The notes: generated from the letters alone by a model not told the origin. A stretch of 64,000 bases of DNA from Pseudomonas xantholysinigenes (GCF_014268885.2 NZ_CP077095.1:2299501-2363500), one strand, 5' to 3'. Positions 10,449 to 18,872 are shown, numbered from the stretch's first letter. Translations and numbers: made by a program.

Positions 10449-10937
10449 ATGAAAAGGAAATCGTGTGCGTTGGATTCGGTAGACCTGCAAATCCTTTCCA
10501 TCATGCAAGCGGACTGTCGCACGACATTGTCCAGGCTGAGCGAGAAGATAGCCCTGAGCGAAACACCCTGCTGGCGCCGGCTGAAAAGGCTGGAGGAGGA
10601 GGGTTATATCAAGCGTTACCAGGCCGTGCTGAACAAGCAGGTGCTGGGCTTCGACATCACCGCGTTCATCCAGCTCTCGATGGACTCCCATACCGCCGAA
10701 TCGACCCGGGCCCTGGAACAGCGCCTGACACCTTGCCCAGAGGTGGTGGCGTTGTACAACGTCACCGGTGATTTCGACTTCATGATCCACATCGTCTGCC
10801 CAAACATGGAGGCCTATTCACGGTTCGTCGAAGTGACCCTGCGCTCGCTGGGCAGTGTGCGGCAGATCAAGACGGCAGTGAGCCTGCGTGAGATCTGTGC
10901 GAACAATGTACTGCCGTTGTCGGCAATATCGGCCTGA
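10449..10937 (+). CDS. Lrp/AsnC-family transcriptional regulator
   Basis: 162-residue DNA-binding protein. N-terminal winged helix: LDSVDLQILSIMQADCRTTL, recognition-helix region LSEKIALSETPCWRRLKRLEEEGYI, then the RAM ligand/oligomerisation domain (ALYNVTGDFDFMIHIVCPNM, VRQIKTAVSLREI). AAGGA precedes ATG 10449. It faces the end of the leftward biosynthetic operon (10982-18589), 44 bases apart. Lrp-type proteins sense amino acids, which suits a neighbour with ATP-grasp and aminotransferase genes, but the target is inferred only from position. Confidence 0.88.
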   Translation: MKRKSCALDSVDLQILSIMQADCRTTLSRLSEKIALSETPCWRRLKRLEEEGYIKRYQAVLNKQVLGFDITAFIQLSMDSHTAESTRALEQRLTPCPEVVALYNVTGDFDFMIHIVCPNMEAYSRFVEVTLRSLGSVRQIKTAVSLREICANNVLPLSAISA

Positions 10938-10981
10938 TCGAACCCCGTTGGCCGCCATCGCAGGCGACGGCGGCCAACGTG

Positions 10982-11425
10982 TCAGCGCTTGTAGATATCG
11001 GGCCGGTGCAGTTGCCACAGGTAATTGGGCTGGTTGACCGGGGTGAAACCGAGCTTCTCGTACAGCCAGGGCGCCGTGGTGGTGGCCAGCAGGATGCGGC
11101 GCAGGGCCTGCACCTCTGGCACGTCCAGTAGCGCCTCGGATAACCGTCGGCCCAAGCCCAGGCCGCGATAGCGCTCATCGACGAACACATCGCAGAGGTA
11201 GCCGAAGGTGGCGTAGTCGGTGACCAGCCGGGCAAAGCCCACTTGTTGCTGGCCCGCATAGGCGCCCATGCACAGGCTGTTGGCGATGCTCGTCTCGACC
11301 CGATCACGGCTGATCCCCGCTGCCCAGGTCGAGCCGGTGAGAAAAGCGTGGATGACGTCCAGGTCCAGCCGTGTCTTGTCCGCTGACAGGCTGAAATCCT
11401 GGGTGGGGACGCTAGGGGTGTTCAT
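10982..11425 (-). CDS. GNAT-family N-acetyltransferase
   Basis: 147-residue acetyl-CoA-dependent acetyltransferase. The core is VGFARLVTDYATFGYLCDVFVDERYRGLG (residues ~62-90), with the acetyl-CoA loop YRGLGLGRRL and the C-terminal APWLYEKLGFTPV segment. It is the last gene of the leftward operon and overlaps the MFS gene by 14 bases. In antibiotic-like clusters such a gene often gives self-resistance by N-acetylation, or tailors the product; which applies here is unknown. Confidence 0.85.
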   Translation of the reverse strand: MNTPSVPTQDFSLSADKTRLDLDVIHAFLTGSTWAAGISRDRVETSIANSLCMGAYAGQQQVGFARLVTDYATFGYLCDVFVDERYRGLGLGRRLSEALLDVPEVQALRRILLATTTAPWLYEKLGFTPVNQPNYLWQLHRPDIYKR

Positions 11426-12629
11426 AGTGGCCTTCCTTGACGGGCTGCTGATCCTGCTTACGGTAGGCCACGACGAGCAGGATCGCCATGGCCGACAGTG
11501 CGCAGTTGATATACCAGAAGTGGCTGAAATCGAGCGCGGCGGCGTACAGGCTCGCGCTGGTGTTGCCGAGCACCGAGCCTAGCAGCCCCATCAACCCCAG
11601 CAAGCTGAAACCCACCGGCAGCAGGTCGACGCCCACGCTTTTGCTCAACAGCGAGTCGATGGCCGGGTCGATGGTGATTTCGCCCAGGGTGAACAACAGG
11701 ATGGCGCACAGGAACAGGGCCTTGCCCGACAGCTCGGCCATGAGCCAGAAGGTCAGCAGCATGCAGCCAAAGCCCAGGGCCAGGGTGGCATAGACTGGCA
11801 TTCGTCGCGACAGCCAGGTGTTGAACGGCAGTTGCAGCAACATCACGACAGCGGCATTGACCCAGAACACATGGGCCACCGCGTCGGTGCCCCACTGTTC
11901 GACGGCGATCAAGGGGAACGAGTACTCCAGCTGGATGTAGTGGAACTGGTAGGCCAGCGAAACCAGCATCAGCACGACTGCCAACGGACTGCGCAGGATG
12001 ACCCACAGCGCGCGGCTGAACGCCAGGCCGCGCGTGGCCTGGCTGCCAGGGCCAGGCGCGGGCGGGCGCACGGCGGCGAGAATCACCAGGGCCAGGCACT
12101 GGATCGCCGCGGCGGCGGCAAAAAACGCGGTGGGTGTCTGTTCGATCAGGGCGGCGCCCAGGCAGCTGCCCAGGGCCACGCCAAGGTTGTTCACCGTGCT
12201 GCGAAAGGAAAACAACAGGTAGTGGTTGTCGCCCGGCGTCAATGCCACCAGCGCAGCCTTGGCCGCCGGGGTGAAGAACGCCTTGCTCACGCCCAATGCC
12301 AGGCTGAGCACGCTGAGGCCCCAGGGGCTGGTGATGCCCGTGGCGAACAGGGCGTAAGTGCTGATCTGCATCACCAGGCCGATGCGCATGGTCAGCAGCG
12401 GGCCTTTGCGATGGCTCAGGTAGCCGCCGAGAAACGCGGCGCAGTATTGACCGAGCAGAAACAGCGTCAGTTGCCCGGCGGCGAACGAAGGCGGATGGTC
12501 AAGCACCTTGACCAGGTAGACGACGAAGAACGGAATGACCGAGAAATACCCCAGGGCTGTCAGGAACTGTACCAGTACCACGCGCCTGGCATCGCCCGGC
12601 ATGCTGCTCAGCAAGGTGCGCAGGCTCAT
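11412..12629 (-). CDS. MFS transporter, putative product exporter
   Basis: 405-residue protein with about 12 hydrophobic helices (for example GQLTLFLLGQYCAAFLGGYL, then YLSHRKGPLL as the MFS loop 2-3 signature). It has the drug-efflux MFS layout. It overlaps the ATP-grasp gene by four bases (ATGA) and the GNAT gene by 14, so it is translated with both. Likely exports the cluster's product; substrate unknown. Confidence 0.87.
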   Translation of the reverse strand: MSLRTLLSSMPGDARRVVLVQFLTALGYFSVIPFFVVYLVKVLDHPPSFAAGQLTLFLLGQYCAAFLGGYLSHRKGPLLTMRIGLVMQISTYALFATGITSPWGLSVLSLALGVSKAFFTPAAKAALVALTPGDNHYLLFSFRSTVNNLGVALGSCLGAALIEQTPTAFFAAAAAIQCLALVILAAVRPPAPGPGSQATRGLAFSRALWVILRSPLAVVLMLVSLAYQFHYIQLEYSFPLIAVEQWGTDAVAHVFWVNAAVVMLLQLPFNTWLSRRMPVYATLALGFGCMLLTFWLMAELSGKALFLCAILLFTLGEITIDPAIDSLLSKSVGVDLLPVGFSLLGLMGLLGSVLGNTSASLYAAALDFSHFWYINCALSAMAILLVVAYRKQDQQPVKEGHYEHP

Positions 12630-13774
12630 ACGACGATCACCTCGATATGATCGATGACCTGGCGCAGGCGCTCATGCAACTGCTGGGTATCGGGCGCTGA
12701 GGCGATGAGGCTGCCGTGACGCTGAAATGAATCGGCCAGTGGCTTGATCCGGTCGTCGGGCTTGAGGTTCAGCTCGAACCAGTGCACGTGGGTGGGGAGG
12801 CTGGCCGGCAGGCGGACGGACTGCACGGTACCGGGGGCGTATTCGAAGAACTTGATGGCCGCGCAGTCGCGCCGTGCCGGCTCCACCACGACCGGTTCGT
12901 CCAGCAACAGCCGAGCGTGGGCGCTGACCATGTCGAAGCCGGTGGCCAGTTCCACCAGTTGCCAGATCCGATCACCTCCCGGGCGATTATGGCATTCGAT
13001 GATGTCGATGCTGTCGCCGTCGCGCTTGAATTCGAGGTGGGCGGGGCCATCCACCAGGCCGATGGCATCCAGGCAACGTTGCAGGTAGGCCCAATGCTCG
13101 GGTATCAGGTCAAAGGCGCCGGGGGCGATCAGGTGGCCCGTCTCCACCAGGCCGTTGTCTCCCCCCAGCCATTTTTCGGTGATCGCCAGCAGGTGATGGC
13201 AGCCCTTGACGCTGAACGTCTCGCAACTGAACTCCTTGCCGTCCAACCATGACTCGATGATGTAGCGTCGTGCCGGGTGCAGGGTCACCGACTCACCTGG
13301 GGCCAGCACATGCACGTCGCGGCTGCCGGTGCCATCCTCCGGCTTGACCACCTGCCGCTCGGCCCAGCGATTGTGCAACAACGCCCCTTCCTGCGCAGTG
13401 TCCAGGGGGAGGAAGCGCACCCGGGTCAGGTCGTTGTCGAGCAAGGCCTGGCGCGTCAGCAGTTTGTTGCGTGTCACGACTGAAGGCTCGAGCAAAGGGG
13501 CCGGTACACCAAGCATCTGGCCGATGATGGCCGCTGGTACCACGCCTAGCTCGGTGTAGGAGAGCACGGCCCGCACGGGTGTGGCGGCGGCGATGGCCGT
13601 GGCCTGGAGCAGCAACTCCGGCAGTTGCGCGAAATTGCCCAGGTGTACCGGGCACGGTGCGCTGCGTTGCCAGGGCGTGAGGCGTTCCGGCTCGCTCAGC
13701 ACCACGACCGCGGGGGTCACGGCCAGCACCTTGCGCAGGTAGTCGTCGGTGGGGCCCAGTAATAACAAGCTCAT
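12626..13774 (-). CDS. ATP-grasp ligase, L-amino-acid-ligase-like
   Basis: 382-residue ATP-grasp enzyme: carboxylate + ATP + amine to amide via acyl phosphate. N-terminal MSLLLLGPTDDYLRKVLAV, middle TRNKLLTRQALLDNDL, ATP-binding QVVKPEDGTGSRDVHVL, ESWLDGKEFSCETF, and the metal/phosphate site HLEFKRDGDSIDIIECHNRPGGD. The overall pattern resembles BacD-type dipeptide ligases. It sits between the aminotransferase (3 bases away) and the MFS gene (4-base overlap). It may join an amino acid to another acid or to the peptide product; substrates are unknown. Confidence 0.85.
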   Translation of the reverse strand: MSLLLLGPTDDYLRKVLAVTPAVVVLSEPERLTPWQRSAPCPVHLGNFAQLPELLLQATAIAAATPVRAVLSYTELGVVPAAIIGQMLGVPAPLLEPSVVTRNKLLTRQALLDNDLTRVRFLPLDTAQEGALLHNRWAERQVVKPEDGTGSRDVHVLAPGESVTLHPARRYIIESWLDGKEFSCETFSVKGCHHLLAITEKWLGGDNGLVETGHLIAPGAFDLIPEHWAYLQRCLDAIGLVDGPAHLEFKRDGDSIDIIECHNRPGGDRIWQLVELATGFDMVSAHARLLLDEPVVVEPARRDCAAIKFFEYAPGTVQSVRLPASLPTHVHWFELNLKPDDRIKPLADSFQRHGSLIASAPDTQQLHERLRQVIDHIEVIVV

Positions 13775-13777
13775 GGG

Positions 13778-15028
13778 TCATCCTTGAAAGTCGGTGGCCA
13801 ATTCGGTGAACACTTCGAGAAAATCGTCCAGCGCGGCCTGGCTGACCGTCAGCGGGACGATCAGCTTGAGGGTGTCCGGCGCATGCGCACAGACCGTGGC
13901 GCAGATATGGTTGAGAAACAATGAATGCCACAGGTTGAAGCAGAGCTGGGCATCCTGGGCCTGGATGAAGACGCACGCGCCCAGGGTGTCGACCTGCCTG
14001 AGCACCCGCGGGCAGCGTGAGGCGATGCCTTGTAGCTGCTCGCCAAAGGCGGCCAGTGGTTGCCAGGTGGCGGGGGCTTGCAGATGGCTGTCCAGCAAGT
14101 CCAGCACCGCCTCGGCCAGGCGCAGCGCCAGGTTGTTGCTGGCGAAGGTGGAGCCGAGGATCTTCTGGCAGCCAGGTCGGGCGAACAGCCCGTCATAGAG
14201 CGCGTCGCGCATGAGCAACTGGGCGCTGGGGATCCAGGCGCCGGTCAGCGACTTGGCCAGCAGCAGCACATCGGGCTGTTCTCGCCAGCCCAGGGCCTGC
14301 ATGGCCGAGTAGTGCCCGCAACGCCCGAGGCCGCTGAATACTTCATCGACAATGCTGACCGTGGCGTGCGTGCGACAGCCGGCCAGTAAACGGTCGGCCT
14401 GGCTGGCGGGCAGGGTGCGGCCGCCACCCATGGCCTGCAGCGGCTCGATGATCAGCGCCGCGATATCGCCCTGGGCGAGCAGGGCCAGGGCTTCGTCAGG
14501 GTGGTCGAAGTAGTCGATGGTCAGGGCTGGTTTCAGGCTGTCGAATCCCATGCGTAGCGCGGGTTGGTCGCTCAGGTACTGGGTGAGGGCGCCACTGCCG
14601 TGAAAGCAACGTCGCCTGGCCAGCACCCGGCTTCTGCCGGTGGCCAGCAACGCCGCCTTGAGCGCCCCTTCCACCGCTTCGGTCCCGGTGCTGAGGCTGC
14701 ACAGCTTCCAACCCCCTTGCAGACCAAGGCGCGATATCAACCGGGGAGCCAGCGCTGCCCCGCCCTGGCAGATTCCCAGCGGCGCGCCGGTGGGAAGGTC
14801 CTCGGCCAGCAGCGTCAGCAGGCGCTGGCGCAGGCCGTCATGGTTGTGGCCCAGGATGGCCGCGCCATAGTGCCCGACCAAGTCCAGCCAGCGGTTGCCC
14901 GCGCTGTCGTACAGGTATTCCCCCCGGGCCTGGGTGAACAGCGGGACCTCGCCCAGTTGCTCCAGCAGCGCGGCCCACTGTGGATTGACGTGCTCGCAGT
15001 ACTGCGCCAGCACCTGGGCAGAGGTCAC
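13778..15028 (-). CDS. Class III pyridoxal-phosphate aminotransferase
   Basis: 416-residue fold-type I PLP enzyme. SLSTGTEAVEGALKAALLATG is the cofactor phosphate region, STVSIVDEVFSGLGR-like segment VSIVDEVFSGLGRCG holds the ring-binding Asp, and LLAKSLTGAWIPSAQLLM carries the Schiff-base lysine. GTG start at 15028 overlaps the upstream HDO gene stop (TGTGA). Family members use amino donors such as Glu, ornithine or alanine. In this cluster it could aminate an aldehyde or ketone made by the HDO enzymes; that is inference. Confidence 0.88.
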   Translation of the reverse strand: MTSAQVLAQYCEHVNPQWAALLEQLGEVPLFTQARGEYLYDSAGNRWLDLVGHYGAAILGHNHDGLRQRLLTLLAEDLPTGAPLGICQGGAALAPRLISRLGLQGGWKLCSLSTGTEAVEGALKAALLATGRSRVLARRRCFHGSGALTQYLSDQPALRMGFDSLKPALTIDYFDHPDEALALLAQGDIAALIIEPLQAMGGGRTLPASQADRLLAGCRTHATVSIVDEVFSGLGRCGHYSAMQALGWREQPDVLLLAKSLTGAWIPSAQLLMRDALYDGLFARPGCQKILGSTFASNNLALRLAEAVLDLLDSHLQAPATWQPLAAFGEQLQGIASRCPRVLRQVDTLGACVFIQAQDAQLCFNLWHSLFLNHICATVCAHAPDTLKLIVPLTVSQAALDDFLEVFTELATDFQG

Positions 15029-16434
15029 AGGAACTCATCCATGGTGAAATTCAGCGGTGGACGGCGCTGGAGCACATGGATGCGATGCAGTTCTTCCCAG
15101 GTCCGGTGGGTCAGTTCCAGCAGCAGCGCATAGACGGTGGCGGTGCCCTGTTGCTGCTGCTCGCTGAGCTCGCCGACCTCGGCCAGCATGATCCGCGAGA
15201 TGTACTGGTGGGCAAGTTTTTCGTTGAGCTGCTCGTGCTTGCGCGAGGGCCGGTTGTTGAACACCGTGGTACTGCTGAATTGGCTGGACAGGGCGTTGAG
15301 CAGGTTTTCCTGGCCCGGCAGGCCCTCGGTGATGGTGGCGGCGGCGAAGTAGGACACCACGTCGCGGGTGGCGATGTAGGTGTAGAAGTCGCACATCAGC
15401 TGGGCGCAGGGCGTGGGCAGCGCGCTGTGCAGTTGCTCTTCGGTCATGCCCAGCGACTTGCAGGTCTTGAGCTCGTACAGTTCATGCCCGGCCTCTTCCA
15501 TGTAGTAGCGTCGGGCCAGGCGCTTGAGCGGCCTGGGCAGGCGCTGGGCGATGGCGGGGCAGATCAGGTCGATGAAGCGGTCGGTGATGTAGTACTCCTG
15601 GGCGTAACTGGCAGCGATCAGCGCGTCGCAACGGTCGTTGTCGCCACGGAAGGCGGCGCGATACTGGCTGGGCGGCTGCTCGGCGAGAAAGTCCAGGCCC
15701 CAGCGCTCCAGGCGAATGGCCAGGTTGACGCCAGAGTCCACGCCTTCGATCGGCAGGATGGCCGAGCACAGCCTTTGCGCATCAGCCTGCTGGCTGCGCA
15801 CCAGCAACCAGGTCATGACGAACAGGCACTTGCGCACCTCGCCGGCCCAGAAGGCGCTGAACTCGATGTCGGGCAGCACCGGGGCCTTGCCGCCGATGCC
15901 TTGCAGCAAGGCGGCTGCCGCCGGAATCGCCGGCGGGCACACCACGCTCCAGCTGGTGAGGGCCAGGCGGGCATAGACCAGGAACATGTTCGAGCTGCTG
16001 GCGTAGATCTCGGGAATGCTTGCCGGGGTCGGCCGGGCGATGAAGGCCAACAATTCCTCGGCCACCTCCACGCGGGTGAAGTTGTGCTTGCGCAGGGTCG
16101 CCAGGGCTTCGTCGAGTGCCTGGGCCAGCAACGCGCGCTTGTTGGCCAGGGTGTGCTCCGGCGCCGACTCCCTGATCAAGCCAGCATCGTCGAGCAAGGT
16201 CATGATGTCCTGCAATTGCGGGTCGCCGCCGCTCTGGCGCAGTGTCGACCAGTGCTCGCTGTCACCGCTGGCCAGGCTGCGCAAGGTGCTGTCGAGCTGC
16301 TCGAGTGCGTCGGCTGAGAGCACGAACTCCGGGTGCCGCTCGCCAATCTCCAGGGTATCGCTGGCGCTGTCGACGGCCTGGTAGCCGATATTGAGGAAAG
16401 GTTTTCTGTAGCTGCCGATCGACCACTTGTCCAT
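15025..16434 (-). CDS. HDO-like (haem-oxygenase-fold diiron) protein 3 with PqqD/RRE-like N-terminus; possibly degenerate metal site
   Basis: 469 residues, the longest of three paralogue-like proteins in this operon. N-terminal residues ~38-90 have a PqqD-like pattern (LEQLDSTLRSLASGD, LQDIMTLLDDAGLIRE). The C-terminal helical part has an iron-ligand-like motif EEAGH at 313-317. In the second motif region, residues ~391-401 (VFNNRPSRKHE), the His and Glu seen in its two relatives appear lost, leaving His400. The extra ~140 residues in the middle are not seen in the other two. ATG 16434 follows GAGGTGAGG; GTG 16443 is an alternative. It overlaps the aminotransferase by four bases. Exact role unknown: enzyme or scaffold/regulatory subunit. 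Confidence 0.72.
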   Translation of the reverse strand: MDKWSIGSYRKPFLNIGYQAVDSASDTLEIGERHPEFVLSADALEQLDSTLRSLASGDSEHWSTLRQSGGDPQLQDIMTLLDDAGLIRESAPEHTLANKRALLAQALDEALATLRKHNFTRVEVAEELLAFIARPTPASIPEIYASSSNMFLVYARLALTSWSVVCPPAIPAAAALLQGIGGKAPVLPDIEFSAFWAGEVRKCLFVMTWLLVRSQQADAQRLCSAILPIEGVDSGVNLAIRLERWGLDFLAEQPPSQYRAAFRGDNDRCDALIAASYAQEYYITDRFIDLICPAIAQRLPRPLKRLARRYYMEEAGHELYELKTCKSLGMTEEQLHSALPTPCAQLMCDFYTYIATRDVVSYFAAATITEGLPGQENLLNALSSQFSSTTVFNNRPSRKHEQLNEKLAHQYISRIMLAEVGELSEQQQQGTATVYALLLELTHRTWEELHRIHVLQRRPPLNFTMDEFL

Positions 16435-16444
16435 GTGCCTCACC

Positions 16445-17434
16445 TCAGCTGAACAGACGCAGCTTGACCGCGTCCTGGTAGTAGGTGCAGATCTGGCTGT
16501 CCCATTTGCCCATCAGTTCCAGCAACGAGCACACGTGTACCAGGGTGACCCGGGTTTCCTCTTCCGACAGGGCAGGGAAGTAGCCCAGCAGGTCGTGGGT
16601 GATGTTGCCGTGGCCTTCGGCCTCATTGACGTTGGAGTGGCCGATGATCGGGCCCCAGAACGCCTTGGGCAGGTCCAGGCGTTCGCAGGCGGCAATGAAT
16701 TGCTGGTTGAATTCCGGGTAGGGCTCCTCGAACAGGAACAGCGAGCTGATGAACGACAGCAGGTGCTGGCGGGCGAACACGCCCAAGGAGGCGTAGATCG
16801 AGAAAGTGGTCGACAGCGGCGCCGTCTGCTTGAGCTTGTCCCGGTCGATGCCGACCGCGTGCAGGGCATCGGCCAGCAGCGATTCGTGGTCGTGTTCTTC
16901 GAGGAACAGCTTCTTCACCCCTTGGTACACCTCGGGGCTGCTGTTGTGCGCCAGCGCCGGCGAGATGACCCGCGGCGCCTGCTTGACGATGTGGTAGTAC
17001 TCGATGGCGAAGCCGATCAGTTGGCTGCGGGTCACGCGCTGCTCATGCATGCGTTGGTACAGCGGCGAGTCGCCCTGGCGCCGATGGAACGCGGCGATGG
17101 TCGCGGCCAGCCGGCGCGAGAACTCGCGGCCCGACAGCACTCCCTGGGGCTTGGGATAGCGGCCCTCGGTGAGCAGATAGTGCTTGTCCAGGTCGATGAT
17201 CAAGCTTTCGATGGTGGGTGCATCCAGCGACTGCGCGTACTTGCTGTAGAGCTCGTCGGTGCTCAGGCTGCCGTGCTTGAGATCCTCCAGCAGCTCGACC
17301 AGGCCGGGCAGTTGCGGATCTTCCAGGACGACGCCCTGCAGGCGGTAGTCCAGGTGGTGATTGTTGCCGTCCTGGGTGTGCTGGACCCCGGGCCGCAGTT
17401 TGGGGTAGCGGAAACGTTGGCTTTGCGTGTGCAT
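16445..17434 (-). CDS. HDO-like (haem-oxygenase-fold diiron) protein 2 with PqqD/RRE-like N-terminus
   Basis: 329 residues. Residues ~28-92 fit a PqqD/RRE winged-helix pattern (LDYRLQGVVL, LVELLEDLKHGSLSTDEL, IESLIIDLDKHYLLTE). The rest is a helical bundle with candidate diiron ligands in FLEEHDHESL (Glu179/180, His183) and GHSNVNEAEGH (His266, Glu271/273, His275). HDO-fold enzymes (UndA, BesC, SznF types) perform O2-dependent oxidative cleavages, N-oxygenations or decarboxylations. It is 10 bases from protein 3 and 11 from protein 1, so the three are co-translated. Confidence 0.75.
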   Translation of the reverse strand: MHTQSQRFRYPKLRPGVQHTQDGNNHHLDYRLQGVVLEDPQLPGLVELLEDLKHGSLSTDELYSKYAQSLDAPTIESLIIDLDKHYLLTEGRYPKPQGVLSGREFSRRLAATIAAFHRRQGDSPLYQRMHEQRVTRSQLIGFAIEYYHIVKQAPRVISPALAHNSSPEVYQGVKKLFLEEHDHESLLADALHAVGIDRDKLKQTAPLSTTFSIYASLGVFARQHLLSFISSLFLFEEPYPEFNQQFIAACERLDLPKAFWGPIIGHSNVNEAEGHGNITHDLLGYFPALSEEETRVTLVHVCSLLELMGKWDSQICTYYQDAVKLRLFS

Positions 17435-17445
17435 GCAGGCGCCCC

Positions 17446-18423
17446 TTATGGGTTCACGGACCGGAGGAGGGTGTCGGTGTTGGCGTAGTGCTCCCAGACC
17501 GCCGTGTGGAAGTCGTCGTACAGCTCGACGAAGACATGGGTGTTGGCCTTCATGCCGTTGAGCTGCTCAAGGGTGACCACCGGTATCTCGGCGAACAGTT
17601 CGCGGGTCAGCACGCCATGCTCGGCGCCGATGTTGATGTTGGCGTGGGCCAGGATCGGGGCGATGAACGCATCGCTGATCTTGCCGCTCTGCTGCATGGC
17701 GATGATGTAGCTGTCGACCTCGATGTCCTTGCCTTCGAGGATGCCCATGGTGGTGAAGAAGAACAGCGGGTCGGTGGCGGCCCAGTAGGCCAGCGCGTTG
17801 CACAGCGCCAGGGTCTCGGGCAGTGGTACCGAGGCGCGGATTTGTTCGGCGGTGATGCCCAGGGTGGCCAGGGCCTTGAAGATCAGTTCGTCGTGGCCGT
17901 ACTCCTCGCCATAGAACTCGTTCATCTTCAGGCGCGCCTTTTCCGAGGCGACATAGTTGAGCACCGGGGAGTCGAACCAGCTTTCGCGGTAGAGGAAGTT
18001 GAAGTTCTCGATGGCCATGCCGTAGTAGACATTGGCGGGAACCTCGGTCGGTGTCTGCAGGGCCTGCCAGAACTTGTTGGCGTAGAGCGTCTTGTGCAGC
18101 AGTTCGGCCTGCAGGTCCTCGATGATCAGGATCGCCTCGTCGCCGCTGAGGTAGTGCTCGCCGGAGTCGGTCCGGTAGGCCAGGTTACTGTGCGCCAGGG
18201 TGTCGAGGAACTCGCTGATCGCCTGGGGCTCCAGCGCGCTGTTGAGGGCGCTGACCTGGGCCAGCGTGCGTGAACCGTCGCACTGCGACAGCACCTGGTT
18301 CCAGTGCGCGGCCTTGCCTTCCAGCCCGGTGACTTCATGTGCGTTGCCCGAGAACATCAGGGTCTTCGCGTTGGGATCGTGGCCTTCCTCGAACCGGCCG
18401 AAGGCGATGAAGGATTCGCTCAT
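17446..18423 (-). CDS. HDO-like (haem-oxygenase-fold diiron) protein 1 with PqqD/RRE-like N-terminus
   Basis: 325 residues. Residues ~30-84 have a PqqD/RRE-like layout (HWNQVLSQCDGSRTLAQVSA, AISEFLDTLAHSNLAYRT). The C-terminal helical domain has EEYGH at 173-177 and a second ligand cluster HANINIGAEH at 260-269, which fits a haem-oxygenase-fold diiron oxidase. AAGGAG precedes ATG 18423. It follows the 35-residue peptide gene by 58 bases and leads the enzyme genes. If the N-terminal region is a true RRE it would bind the peptide leader; this is a prediction from pattern, not structure. Confidence 0.75.
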   Translation of the reverse strand: MSESFIAFGRFEEGHDPNAKTLMFSGNAHEVTGLEGKAAHWNQVLSQCDGSRTLAQVSALNSALEPQAISEFLDTLAHSNLAYRTDSGEHYLSGDEAILIIEDLQAELLHKTLYANKFWQALQTPTEVPANVYYGMAIENFNFLYRESWFDSPVLNYVASEKARLKMNEFYGEEYGHDELIFKALATLGITAEQIRASVPLPETLALCNALAYWAATDPLFFFTTMGILEGKDIEVDSYIIAMQQSGKISDAFIAPILAHANINIGAEHGVLTRELFAEIPVVTLEQLNGMKANTHVFVELYDDFHTAVWEHYANTDTLLRSVNP

Positions 18424-18481
18424 CCGTGGCACTCCTTGTCTGTAGGAAAGCCGGGCGTTGCGCCCGGCCATCGACATCGTG

Positions 18482-18589
18482 TTACAGGTGCGACGCCATC
18501 AGGATCGGGCGCTCGTTCTTGGCCTTGATGACGATCTTGCGGGTGGTGGACTCGGTTTTCTTTTCCGGCTTGACGGTGGTCTTCGACAT
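18482..18589 (-). CDS. Small basic peptide, candidate RiPP-type precursor (35 aa)
   Basis: 35 codons, ATG 18589 preceded by GTGAGGACA at good spacing. The N-terminal two thirds are rich in Lys, Thr and Glu (MSKTTVKPEKKTESTT), then a basic-hydrophobic stretch RKIVIKAKNE and the C-terminus RPILMASHL. It has no signal peptide, is the first gene of an eight-gene operon and is followed by three proteins with RRE-like N-termini. That is the layout of a ribosomally made, modified peptide: leader plus short C-terminal core. No standard annotation would name it. Family unknown. Confidence 0.62.
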   Translation of the reverse strand: MSKTTVKPEKKTESTTRKIVIKAKNERPILMASHL

Positions 18590-18872
18590 ATCATTGTCCT
18601 CACGGTTTGGGTGATGCCGGGCCATCCGATGATGGTGTCCATGCAATCGCGCCGCGCAACCTGCTCGATCCCGGCGGCACTCATTCAAGCACTCGGCGGC
18701 AGGAAGAAAATTGCTTTTTTGGCGGTGCGCGATGGCTATTGCTGGAAGTTTTTTTCCTCTTGGCGGCTTGGCCGGCGCAAGCGCGCCATGACGCACTTGC
18801 TCATGTTTCTCGCCTCCACCCGCCCACTCCCCCCATGCTAGAATCCGCCCCTTCGAATCTGGAGGTAGACGC

